A DNA stretch of 64,000 nt from Arenibacter catalasegens (GTDB lineage: Bacteria; Bacteroidota; Bacteroidia; Flavobacteriales; Flavobacteriaceae). Below, piece after piece: positions 55,986-64,000 of this stretch. The stretch lies in the NCBI RefSeq assembly GCF_002909235.1, contig NZ_PHQQ01000003.1:124001-188000 (forward strand). Direction: 5' to 3'. Below the pieces are notes generated by a model, which saw only the letters and a program-made list of their open reading frames with translations, had not been told where the DNA came from and ran no database searches. Numbering within the stretch: the first letter of the stretch is position 1; each line of letters opens with the position of its first letter. The translations under genes and the position numbers were made by a program.

Positions 55986-56177
55986 CCTACATTTTTTAAT
56001 GAATCCCTACTTTGAAGCTTTTTTTCCACAGCTAAATTCAGTTATATAACAAAAGCACAATACAGTTATATGAAAATTATAAAAGAAGAATCAATTGTAT
56101 AGTTCTCCCTTATATTATTAACCAACCCCTTTCATTAATAAAGCCATCAAAAAGGATTGGCATTAGTTTCTAACATA

Positions 56178-56215
56178 ATGCAAACCTTTGCACAATAAAT
56201 ATTTCTCTATCTTTC
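56178..56215 (+). promoter_or_regulatory. ATGCAAACCTTTGC operator/promoter of the phosphoesterase-GH92 genes
   Basis: ATGCAAACCTTTGCACAAT (56178-56196) matches the site at 48708 exactly. Seventeen bases after its TTTG is TATCTTTC (56208-56215), 7 of 8 matches to TAnnTTTG. The predicted start is about 40 bases before the phosphoesterase gene. Confidence 0.68.
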
Positions 56216-56263
56216 CCATTATCAATATTTTATTGTTTTTTTGATAAGTTCCTTCTCCAATTT

Positions 56264-58228
56264 TTGTTTATGATTTTTCAACGGCATTTTTGCATTTTAC
56301 TAGTTATGACCAGCTTCATAATTGGGTCCTCATGTGCAACAATAAAAACTAAACATTCGGATAGCGTAAAATTGGCCGTCTTAGCTGATGTTCATTTGAG
56401 CGATGTTTATGGACAGTTACAGGACAGTGATTACAAGGGCCTCAAGTTAAATCCAAATGGGGAATATGCCGTTATTAGGACCATGCAATCGCAATTGCAT
56501 TCTACCAGAATCTTTAATGAAAATTATTTTGCCTTTTTGTCTGCCCTAGATGATGTAGTCAATAGAGAAATAAAATACGTTCTTTTACCAGGTGATTTTT
56601 CCGATGACGGTCAGCCTATTCATATTAAGGGTCTGAAAAATATTCTTGATCACTACAGTTCGACTTATGGATTACAATTTTTCCTGATTACAGGGAACCA
56701 TGATGTAGTTCAACCTTTTAATCATAAGGATGGCAAGACCGATTTTTTAGGTAATGGCGGAAAGTCACAGCCTATAATGTCTCAACCCGGCATGTATACA
56801 TCCAATCCTGAAAGGGAACATCCTGTTATAATATCTTCTGATCTTCAAAATATGGGATATGAGGAGATTACAAGATTTTTGGGTGATTATGGTTTCTTTC
56901 CGAAGAAGGAGTATATCTACTGGGAAACCCCTTTTTCAAAATATAGCTATGACAATTACAACTTTAATAAGGCCAGGAAAACTGCCGATTTAGTAAATAG
57001 AAGTTTCCAAATTCCAACCAATGATGTGCCAATTCCAGATATCAGCTATTTGGTAGAACCTGTAGAAGGTCTATGGCTATTGGCGCTGGATGCCAATACC
57101 TATATTCAAGAAAAAATAATAAATAGTGACAGCGCCCAACTGGAATATCCAAATACTGGATTAGGACTGAACAACCTACTAACGGATAAAAAATATCTTT
57201 TGGACTGGGTGCGTAAGGTGGCGGATAATGCTAAAAAACAGAAAAAGACGCTCATAGCCTTTAGTCATTATCCCATGGTTGAATTCAATGATGGCGCCAC
57301 CTCGGACATGGAAGAATTACTAGTTGGCAGCAAGATGCAAATAAAAAGGGTTCCCAATCCAAAGGTCGCCGAATTATTCGCCGAAGCCGGCCTAAAGCTT
57401 CATTTGGGAGGCCATATGCACATAAATGATACTGGGGTGGCAGTTTCTGATGAAGGCAACACCTTGTTCAATATTCAAACCCCTTCCCTAGCGGCCTATA
57501 AACCAGCCTATAAAATACTCACCCTTAAAGATGGGGGATTCGCCGAGGTGGAAACGGTTGTCATTGATAGTGTTCCAAGGTATATTGAATTCTTTGAGCT
57601 TTACCGTCAAGAATATGGATTTTTGGAAGACATTGGAGATGCAGGTATCTGGAATAAGGATGTCTTATCCTCAAAAAACTATGTAGAATTCATGGATTGG
57701 CACCTTAAAGAACTCGTGCGTCTGCGATTCTTGCCCAATGAATGGCCTCTTGAATTCAAGGATTTTGTTGTAGGCCTTTCCGGCAAAGAGCTGTTTCTCT
57801 TGTCCCAAACGGATACTTCCATAACCTTAAAAAAGGTTTTGCAAAACTATAGGGAAAATCCAGAGAAGGTAATGGCCGACCTAAATCTCGCTAAAGGCAA
57901 AACATTAAAGCAACAAATTAATTTCGATGGCTTGGATGATTGGTCGGGGTATGACTTTTTATTAGATCTTTATAGGCTAAGAAGCGCCGACGACTTGGCA
58001 TTGGACGACATAGGGGTCAACCGATCTAATCAATATCAATTCATAATTGATTCCTTTTTAAATAATCCCACTTTAAAAGGTAATACTGATAATACAAAAA
58101 GGAGAATATTGCTACTGATGAGCATTTTCAACAAATTTCTTAACGGGGCACCTTCCGACCATTTTCAACTAGACCTTAACACAGGAAGTATTATTTCCTT
58201 AAAAAAACCAACACATGAAAACGAATAA
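56264..58228 (+). CDS. Metallophosphoesterase lipoprotein
   Basis: The 654-residue protein has a lipoprotein signal (IIGSSCATI) and metallophosphoesterase motifs: LADVHLSD (about residue 41), LPGDFSDDG, TGNHD (about 142), FSHYPM and GGHMH (about 381). The C-terminal 200 residues are a helical extension I do not recognise. It overlaps the GH92 gene by 14 bases, so the two are translationally coupled. It may remove phosphate from mannosyl phosphates or phosphodiesters on the same glycan; that is an inference. Confidence 0.88.
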   Translation: MFMIFQRHFCILLVMTSFIIGSSCATIKTKHSDSVKLAVLADVHLSDVYGQLQDSDYKGLKLNPNGEYAVIRTMQSQLHSTRIFNENYFAFLSALDDVVNREIKYVLLPGDFSDDGQPIHIKGLKNILDHYSSTYGLQFFLITGNHDVVQPFNHKDGKTDFLGNGGKSQPIMSQPGMYTSNPEREHPVIISSDLQNMGYEEITRFLGDYGFFPKKEYIYWETPFSKYSYDNYNFNKARKTADLVNRSFQIPTNDVPIPDISYLVEPVEGLWLLALDANTYIQEKIINSDSAQLEYPNTGLGLNNLLTDKKYLLDWVRKVADNAKKQKKTLIAFSHYPMVEFNDGATSDMEELLVGSKMQIKRVPNPKVAELFAEAGLKLHLGGHMHINDTGVAVSDEGNTLFNIQTPSLAAYKPAYKILTLKDGGFAEVETVVIDSVPRYIEFFELYRQEYGFLEDIGDAGIWNKDVLSSKNYVEFMDWHLKELVRLRFLPNEWPLEFKDFVVGLSGKELFLLSQTDTSITLKKVLQNYRENPEKVMADLNLAKGKTLKQQINFDGLDDWSGYDFLLDLYRLRSADDLALDDIGVNRSNQYQFIIDSFLNNPTLKGNTDNTKRRILLLMSIFNKFLNGAPSDHFQLDLNTGSIISLKKPTHENE

Positions 58229-60476
58229 ACAATTCCAATACACTTCATTAATATTTTTATTTGGAATGACAGTGCTGTCCGCCCAAAGCAAAATAGAAGT
58301 TGACTATGTGAACCCTTTGATCGGAACCCCATCATCCGGCTTTATGGAGGGCAGGGACGGTGGTGGTACCATGCCATGTGTGGGAACCCCTTTTGCTATG
58401 ACCAATTTTGTGGCCCAGACACGAGAAAATAAGATTAGTGAAATGCCCTATTTCTACGAGGACAATACTGTTCAAGGGTTTCTGGCAACGCACCAACCTA
58501 CTGTCTGGATGGGCGATTATGGCTATGTATCCGTAATGCCTCAAGTTGGGGAATTAAAACTTCTTCCCAAGGACCGGGCCTTGCCCTTCACCCATAAGGA
58601 GGAGATTTCGAAACCCAACTATTACAGTGTTTCCATGGGTGATAAGGGACAAAAAATAAAAGGGGAAATAGCTGCTGCCTCACGCTGTGGCATCTTTCAA
58701 TTCACTTTCCCAAAATCCGATGAATCCCATATCATTATTCAGGGTATTAATATTACTGAAAACAAAAAAGCGTTTCACGGGTATCTAAAAATAGATGAAA
58801 ATAAAAAGGAAATTACGGGCTACAACCCTGAAAGGATGTCTTCCCATTTAGGACCAGAACTCAAAAACTTTAAAGGTTATTTTATAATTCAATTTGATAA
58901 ATCCTTTGAGCGATTTGGAACTTGGAATTCCTTTAGGACAGAGCCCGACATCAATGACATGGGTAGAGAGCAGACCGGTGCCAGAATGGGCGGATATATA
59001 AGTTTCAAAACCGAAAAAAATGAAAAGGTAAAAGTAAAAATTGCTACTTCCTTTATAAGCCTGGAACAAGCCCGTGAAAACCTATCAAAGGAAATACCGG
59101 ATTGGGATTTTAATAAAGTAGTGGAAAGTACACGGGATATTTGGCAGGAAAATCTATCCAGAATTAAGGTAAATGGAGCTACGGAAGATCAAAAAAGTAT
59201 TTTCTATACCGCCTTGTTCCACACCATGTTATTTCCTAGGGAGTTTTCCGAATACGGTCGTTATTACAGTCCGTTCGATGACAAGGTCCATGAAGGAGTT
59301 TCATACAACGATTACTCCCTTTGGGATACTTTTAGGGCTTTGCACCCCCTATTACATTTTACACATCCCGAACGGGTAAGCCCCATGATACAATCCTTGT
59401 TACAGATGTACCAAGAGGGAGGGTGGCTACCAAAATGGCCCAATCCCACCTATACCAACATCATGACCGGGACCCATGCCGATGCCGTAATTGCAGATGC
59501 CTATGTAAAGGGTTTTAGGGATTACGACCTGGACCTGGCCTATGAAGCCGTGAGAAAAAATGCCATGCACCCACCGTATAGGGACACGGAAAAGCCTTGG
59601 GGAGATCGGGACGAAGGTACTTTGTACGAAGCAAGGGGCGGACTAACCTATTATCATTCCTTGGGATATGTAGCTGCAGACAAGACACGGGAATCCGTAA
59701 CACGGACCATTGAGTTCGGAATCGATGATTACAGCATTGCCCAAATGGCTCTGGACATGGGCAAAATGGTAGATTACGAACGATTAATGGGTTGGAGTAA
59801 AAATTACAAAAACCTTTACAACAAGGAGACCGGGTTTTTAAACGCTCGATTATTTAACGGCGATTGGGACAAAAATGTACAGGAAGGTTTTACCGAAGGA
59901 GGACGATGGACCTATTTATTTGGTGCCATGCACGATATTCAGGGAAGCATTGAACTCTTCGGAGGAAAGGAAAAGTACGCCGCTAAATTAAATGAAAATT
60001 TTGATGGGCAACATTACCGTCATGACAATGAACCAGGGCATCATTATGCTTATCTATTCAACTATGCAGGGCAGCCTTGGAAAACCCAAGAACTTATCCG
60101 TAATCACACCTCAACCATCAATTACAGAAATCATCCTTTGGGAATCAACGGAAATGACGATTGCGGACAAATGTCTGCTTGGTATGTTTTTGGAGTTATG
60201 GGATTTTATCCGGTTACTCCAGGAACAGAAATATTTGCCATTGGGGCTCCGCAATTTCCAGAATTCACGCTAAAGTTAGTCAAGAATGGTGCACCAAGAT
60301 CCTTTAAAATAAAAGCCAATAACCTATCCGCAGAGAATATGTACATTCAATCCCTAAAATTGGATGGGAAGGTAATGGATGAACCCTTTATCACTTATAC
60401 CCAAATAATGAATGGCAATGTTCTTGAATTTGAAATGGGAAAAAGTCCCAATCCTAATGCCTTCAAAAACGACTAA
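58215..60476 (+). CDS. GH92-family exo-alpha-mannosidase
   Basis: This 753-residue exported protein (signal peptide LFGMTVLSAQS) matches glycoside hydrolase family 92: NPLIGTPSSGF, GGTMPCVGTPFAM, LWDTFRALHPLL, a GTHADAVIADAY segment, NEPGHHYAYLFNYAGQPWKTQ and the acidic catalytic loop GNDDCGQMSAWYVFG (about residues 650-664). GH92 enzymes are calcium-dependent inverting exo-alpha-mannosidases, including some acting on mannosyl phosphates. Its coupling to a phosphoesterase and SusCD makes a mannoprotein-type or phosphomannan substrate plausible. Confidence 0.94.
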   Translation: MKTNKQFQYTSLIFLFGMTVLSAQSKIEVDYVNPLIGTPSSGFMEGRDGGGTMPCVGTPFAMTNFVAQTRENKISEMPYFYEDNTVQGFLATHQPTVWMGDYGYVSVMPQVGELKLLPKDRALPFTHKEEISKPNYYSVSMGDKGQKIKGEIAAASRCGIFQFTFPKSDESHIIIQGINITENKKAFHGYLKIDENKKEITGYNPERMSSHLGPELKNFKGYFIIQFDKSFERFGTWNSFRTEPDINDMGREQTGARMGGYISFKTEKNEKVKVKIATSFISLEQARENLSKEIPDWDFNKVVESTRDIWQENLSRIKVNGATEDQKSIFYTALFHTMLFPREFSEYGRYYSPFDDKVHEGVSYNDYSLWDTFRALHPLLHFTHPERVSPMIQSLLQMYQEGGWLPKWPNPTYTNIMTGTHADAVIADAYVKGFRDYDLDLAYEAVRKNAMHPPYRDTEKPWGDRDEGTLYEARGGLTYYHSLGYVAADKTRESVTRTIEFGIDDYSIAQMALDMGKMVDYERLMGWSKNYKNLYNKETGFLNARLFNGDWDKNVQEGFTEGGRWTYLFGAMHDIQGSIELFGGKEKYAAKLNENFDGQHYRHDNEPGHHYAYLFNYAGQPWKTQELIRNHTSTINYRNHPLGINGNDDCGQMSAWYVFGVMGFYPVTPGTEIFAIGAPQFPEFTLKLVKNGAPRSFKIKANNLSAENMYIQSLKLDGKVMDEPFITYTQIMNGNVLEFEMGKSPNPNAFKND

Positions 60477-60524
60477 AGAGGGGAGTATTGTTAACTCGGA
60501 GTCTTTCCTTTGATACTAAAACAG

Positions 60525-60565
60525 AATAAACGGATGGATTAAAAATGAAAACCCATCCGTTTATT
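60525..60565. terminator. Terminator between convergent GH92 and amidotransferase genes
   Basis: AATAAACGGATGG (60525-60537) and CCATCCGTTTATT (60553-60565) form a perfect 13-bp stem around a 15-base loop, with A/T-rich flanks in both directions. Confidence 0.8.
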
Positions 60566-60587
60566 AATTATATGAATGTCGTTACTA

Positions 60588-61385
60588 TTATTTTCCGGCT
60601 ATCAACTTTAACCAAGCCATTATTTCTTGGGTATGGAGTTGGTAATCGCTAATCTCGGGAGGAATTTCATTCTGTTCCTTCAATGTTAAGGCAAATTCCT
60701 GAACTTCTTCCAAAGAATTAAAAGCACCACCTTTGACCAATTTTTCAGCCAAAAATAAACCGATCAATACCATGTCCGATGTATTAAATTCAGGATGGTA
60801 TTGAACTCCAAAAAACGAACCTTTTTTATAGTCGAAGGTCATTGCCTGTACCTTGGAATGGGAATTACTGGCCAAAACAAGGGCATTTTCAGGCACCATG
60901 GACACTTCATCATAATGAATACAGAGCGCGGAATATGTGGATTTACGATGGGATGTTAAAGGGTTTTTCTTTCCCAAGGCGGTAATTTCGATAGGTTTGG
61001 ATATTCCAAACTCCAAACCGTTATTACTCAACGCCACCTTTCCCCCAGCAACTACAGTGGCTACTTGCATTCCCCAACAACTTCCATAAATTGGAGTTCC
61101 ACTCTTAAAAATATCATTGGCAAAATTCAATTGCCGTTGAACATCCGGAATTTCATCGAGTACGCTAAGCGAACTTCCCGTCCAAAGCACACCATCATAA
61201 TTTTTCAACTGTGAGATGGTGGGCAATTCACTTGCACCATCTGCTGGGAAGGCAAAATCTGTTTGAGCCTTTGGGACCAAACCTTTCAACATTTCCTGAA
61301 AGATCAAATGATAGGGCCTAATGCCAAAGTCTCCCCTTTGCAGGCGTGTTTGTTCGTTATTACCTTCTACTATTAATAATTTCAC
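60588..61385 (-). CDS. Class-I glutamine amidotransferase-like hydrolase
   Basis: This 265-residue protein has the class-I amidotransferase triad: nucleophile Cys103 (YGSCWGMQ), His in GVQYHPEF (about 200) and the following Glu. It stands alone, without a synthetase domain. It is two bases after the iron alcohol dehydrogenase in what looks like an operon with an aldehyde dehydrogenase. In gamma-glutamylated amine pathways a similar stand-alone hydrolase removes the gamma-glutamyl group, so that role is a reasonable hypothesis. A GMP-synthase-like label reflects only the fold. Confidence 0.85.
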   Translation of the reverse strand: MKLLIVEGNNEQTRLQRGDFGIRPYHLIFQEMLKGLVPKAQTDFAFPADGASELPTISQLKNYDGVLWTGSSLSVLDEIPDVQRQLNFANDIFKSGTPIYGSCWGMQVATVVAGGKVALSNNGLEFGISKPIEITALGKKNPLTSHRKSTYSALCIHYDEVSMVPENALVLASNSHSKVQAMTFDYKKGSFFGVQYHPEFNTSDMVLIGLFLAEKLVKGGAFNSLEEVQEFALTLKEQNEIPPEISDYQLHTQEIMAWLKLIAGK

Positions 61386-61387
61386 GC

Positions 61388-62560
61388 TTACAGTCCATTT
61401 ATATCTCCAGACACAGCAGCCCTAAAAAGTTGCTCCAAATCCTTGGCGTTAACAGGTTTAGCATTGGAAGGGGTTGATGGATCTTTATAGGCCATTTCTC
61501 CAATTTCCTCGGCATTATCCACATTAATATCTATTTCTTTTAATGTATGCGGAATATTTAATTCCTTCCTCAGATCAATTATATAATCGATAATAGCATC
61601 CGTACCTGGACTGTCCAATCCAAGTACCTTGCTTAAATGCACCATTCTATCTTCAATAGCTGCTTTGTTCTGTTTTAAAGCATATGGTAATATTATGGCA
61701 TTGAGCAAACCGTGTTGTTTATTGTATAAGGCTCCCAATTGATGGGCAACGGAATGCACGGAGCCCAGTCCTTTTTGAAAGGCCGTTGCTCCCATAGAGG
61801 CAGCAACCAACATTTGTCCACGAGCCTCCAAATTTTTTCCGTCTTTCACTGCTATCGGCAGATATTTGGCAATAATGCGGATGGCTTCGATAGCAATACC
61901 TTCGGCCATTGGATGAAATCCCGGAGCGCCATATGCCTCAATAGCATGCACCATGGCATCTACCCCTGTCCAAGCAGTGATATGTGGTGGTAGTCCCAAA
62001 GTTAATTCAGGATCGGATATCACTATGGCCGGTAACATTTTGGGGTGAAATATAATCTTTTTGGAATGTAATTTCTCATCCAAAATAACCGATGCCCTAC
62101 CCACCTCAGACCCAGTTCCGGCAGTTGTTGGGACGGCTATAATGGGTGCTATTCCAGCTAAATCGGCATAACTCCAATTGTCGCCCACATCTTCAAAATC
62201 CCATAATGATCTGGTCTGTCCGGACATAAATGCGATTGTTTTGGCTGCATCTATTGCAGAACCACCGCCAAAGGCAATAACTCCATCATGTTTATTTTTT
62301 ACATAATGAGCCACTCCGTCGACAACATTCTTTTCGGTAGGATTTCCTTGAACAGCACTATAAACCGTAAAATTTAACCCGTCTTTTTTTAAGATGTTTA
62401 TGGTATTTTCAACTATATCCAACTTTACCAAGCCCTCGTCGGTAACAAATAAAGGGTTCTTTATTCCCAAATTTTTGCATGCCTGTGATATCTCGTTTAT
62501 TCTTCCATTTCCAAACCAGATGGTGGTAGGATAATTCCAATTTGTATTTCCTAATTGCAT
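61388..62560 (-). CDS. Iron-containing alcohol dehydrogenase
   Basis: The 390-residue protein shows the group III alcohol dehydrogenase pattern: GGGSAIDAAKTIA (about residues 97-109), PTTAGTGSEV, the metal ligands in DAMVHAIEAY, and HSVAHQLGALYNKQHG. It oxidises a primary alcohol or reduces an aldehyde with NAD(P). Its neighbours on the same strand are an aldehyde dehydrogenase (43 bases upstream) and an amidotransferase (2 bases downstream), suggesting stepwise oxidation of an alcohol to an acid. Confidence 0.93.
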   Translation of the reverse strand: MQLGNTNWNYPTTIWFGNGRINEISQACKNLGIKNPLFVTDEGLVKLDIVENTINILKKDGLNFTVYSAVQGNPTEKNVVDGVAHYVKNKHDGVIAFGGGSAIDAAKTIAFMSGQTRSLWDFEDVGDNWSYADLAGIAPIIAVPTTAGTGSEVGRASVILDEKLHSKKIIFHPKMLPAIVISDPELTLGLPPHITAWTGVDAMVHAIEAYGAPGFHPMAEGIAIEAIRIIAKYLPIAVKDGKNLEARGQMLVAASMGATAFQKGLGSVHSVAHQLGALYNKQHGLLNAIILPYALKQNKAAIEDRMVHLSKVLGLDSPGTDAIIDYIIDLRKELNIPHTLKEIDINVDNAEEIGEMAYKDPSTPSNAKPVNAKDLEQLFRAAVSGDINGL

Positions 62561-62603
62561 TAATTCCTATTTTTTAATTCAATAAATTGATTTATAAATT
62601 TTA

Positions 62604-63986
62604 TTAGCCTTTTCGAAAATTAAACGACTTCACACGCGTAACATGGTCGTACCCAATTTTTGATAAAGTAACTCCCTTGCCCGAATTTTTAACTCCCGTC
62701 CAGGCCAAGGCAGGGTCCAAATAATCACAGCGGTTCATATACACTGTTCCGGTTTCAATTCTCCTTCCCAAATTAATAGCCCTATCCATGTCATTGCCCC
62801 AAATGGAAGCGGTAAGTCCGTACTGGGAATCGTTCATTAGCCTCAGTGCTTCCTCATCCTTCTTTACTTTCATTATTCCAACTACAGGTCCAAAACTCTC
62901 CTCGCTCATTACATCCATACTATGATCCACATTCACTAAAACATGCGGAGATAAATACGGAGTATCTTTTTTGGAAGCCGCGAACAAGGATTCGTCCACC
63001 AAGGATTTTGCCCCTTTACCCAAAGCCTGTTCAATTTGTTTTCTTACGTAATTAGCTGCATCTGTCTTCACCATTGGCCCCAGATTAATCCCCGCATCCA
63101 AAGGATTTCCCAATTTATATTGTTTTGTAATGGCCACAAATCCATCAACAAACTTGTCGTAAAGGGATTCGTGGACATAAATCCTTTCTATACCGCAGCA
63201 GGATTGACCACTATTAAAGAATGCCCCGTCCACCAAATTTTCTACACTATTCTCCAAATTGGCATCGGCCATTACATATGCGGGATCTTTACCTCCTAAT
63301 TCCAAACCACAAGGAATAAACTTGTCCCGTAACGAATTTTGAACGGCTATTCCCCCCTGTACGGAGCCTGTAAAGTATACACCGTCTATTCTAGCATCGG
63401 CAATTAATTGAGCCGTATTTTTATGGTTAAGGTGCAATATTTGAAAAACTCCCTTAGGTAATCCGGCCTTCTCAGCTGCTTTGGCATATCGTTCCGCCAC
63501 CAAAGGTGTCTGAAAAGAATGCTTAAGAACAACCACATTTCCTGCCATTAAAGCTGGAACTATTGCATTTACAGAGGTAAGGAATGGATAATTCCAGGGA
63601 CTCAACACACTAACAACACCAATAGGCACACGCTCTACCCATCTATCATCCGGATTCTGGTCATCTACAACTTTATAGTCGTTTAAAGCCTCTTCCGCGG
63701 CTTCAATCATATAATGTGCACGATCCGCAAAGCCCTTAATCTCTCCCGGGGATTGACCTAGGGGTCTACCCATTTGCCAGGTAATTTCGAGGGCAATATC
63801 ATTCTTATCCTGAACAATAGCCGCCACAAAAGCGGTTATATACTTTGCGCGCTCAGCAATGGATAGATTGGTCCATAGTGGTAAAGCACTTTTAGCTAAA
63901 ATTAATGCCTGCTCAATATCTTTTGGGCCATGTTCTTCGGCAGTATAGTAAATAGTGCCGTCTATAGGTGATATGGTATTTATCAT
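62604..63986 (-). CDS. NAD(P)-dependent aldehyde dehydrogenase
   Basis: This 460-residue protein has the aldehyde dehydrogenase motifs: SPWNYPF with its oxyanion Asn, FTGSVQGG, the general-base Glu in LELGGKDPA and catalytic Cys in NSGQSCCGIERI. It resembles the succinate-semialdehyde dehydrogenase type in length and layout. The start lies 14 bases before the window edge, so the upstream neighbour, perhaps more of the operon, is not visible. Substrate is unassigned; the following alcohol dehydrogenase suggests the two act in series. Confidence 0.92.
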   Translation of the reverse strand: MINTISPIDGTIYYTAEEHGPKDIEQALILAKSALPLWTNLSIAERAKYITAFVAAIVQDKNDIALEITWQMGRPLGQSPGEIKGFADRAHYMIEAAEEALNDYKVVDDQNPDDRWVERVPIGVVSVLSPWNYPFLTSVNAIVPALMAGNVVVLKHSFQTPLVAERYAKAAEKAGLPKGVFQILHLNHKNTAQLIADARIDGVYFTGSVQGGIAVQNSLRDKFIPCGLELGGKDPAYVMADANLENSVENLVDGAFFNSGQSCCGIERIYVHESLYDKFVDGFVAITKQYKLGNPLDAGINLGPMVKTDAANYVRKQIEQALGKGAKSLVDESLFAASKKDTPYLSPHVLVNVDHSMDVMSEESFGPVVGIMKVKKDEEALRLMNDSQYGLTASIWGNDMDRAINLGRRIETGTVYMNRCDYLDPALAWTGVKNSGKGVTLSKIGYDHVTRVKSFNFRKG

Positions 63987-64000
63987 TTTTTTAAATTATT

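Larger units (their letters stand above)
55830..56263. other. 434-bp divergent regulatory region of the GH92 locus
   Basis: It separates susC (minus) from the phosphoesterase-GH92 pair (plus). It contains a perfect 36-bp palindrome (55950-55985) and the promoter/operator at 56178-56215. No gene is supported. Confidence 0.6.

Noticed and set aside
1-64000. CRISPR arrays, tRNA or rRNA genes, and phage genes
   Set aside because: No regularly spaced repeats, cloverleaf-like sequence with a GGTTCRA arm, rRNA core sequence or phage structural proteins were seen.

Overview
The window (AT-rich, no rRNA, tRNA or CRISPR seen) looks like a chromosomal segment of a marine-type flavobacterium (Bacteroidota, Flavobacteriaceae). 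The evidence is three SusC/SusD pairs, many exported lipoproteins with a Bacteroidota-style lipobox, a TPR-AraC membrane regulator, TAnnTTTG-like promoter elements and mostly absent Shine-Dalgarno sequences.

Region 1 (about 0.1-19.7 kb, all minus strand) is a phosphonate-utilisation locus built like a polysaccharide utilisation locus. In transcription order it has a SusC transporter, a SusD lipoprotein, a double-LamG surface lipoprotein, a phosphodiesterase-type lipoprotein with a LamG domain embedded in it, phosphonoacetate hydrolase (phnA), phosphonoacetaldehyde dehydrogenase (phnY) and 2-aminoethylphosphonate aminotransferase (phnW). Then come two GlpT-type MFS carriers, a zinc alcohol dehydrogenase, a second phosphodiesterase lipoprotein, an FAD amine oxidase-like protein and an exported metallophosphoesterase. 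Read together: capture and hydrolyse a phosphonate-bearing molecule outside, import aminoethylphosphonate-like units, and convert them via phosphonoacetaldehyde and phosphonoacetate to acetate and phosphate.

An intact IS982-family element (19939-20958) with a 6-bp target duplication sits between region 1 and region 2.

Region 2 (about 21-41.4 kb) is a uronate-linked locus: a TRAP transporter (dctPQM), mannonate dehydratase (uxuA), an SDR reductase, two Gfo/Idh/MocA-type exported oxidoreductases, a DUF6807/PmoA-like lipoprotein, SusD, SusC, a divergent LacI regulator with a ThuA-like protein, glucuronate isomerase (uxaC), and a lipoprotein dehydrogenase with HEAT-like repeats and a cytochrome c domain. 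It has no recognisable glycoside hydrolase or polysaccharide lyase.

Region 3 (41.6-48.3 kb) holds a single-domain response regulator, a six-PAS histidine kinase and phosphoenolpyruvate carboxylase. It is followed by an intergenic region with a promoter-like element and an orphan terminator that may define a small RNA.

Region 4 (48.9-60.5 kb) is a third utilisation locus: a TPR-AraC regulator, SusD/SusC on the minus strand, and a divergent metallophosphoesterase lipoprotein translationally coupled to a GH92 alpha-mannosidase. It suggests attack on mannose-containing, possibly phosphorylated, glycans. Region 5 (60.6-64 kb) is a class-I amidotransferase, an iron alcohol dehydrogenase and an aldehyde dehydrogenase, probably the end of an amine or amino-alcohol catabolic operon continuing past the window.

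A 14-base element, ATGCAAACCTTTGC, occurs three times at the same distance (17 nt) from a -7-like box: upstream of the TPR-AraC regulator, of the phosphoesterase-GH92 pair, and of the SDR-uxuA pair. A related dyad overlaps the susC promoter in region 2. This points to a shared regulon across loci.
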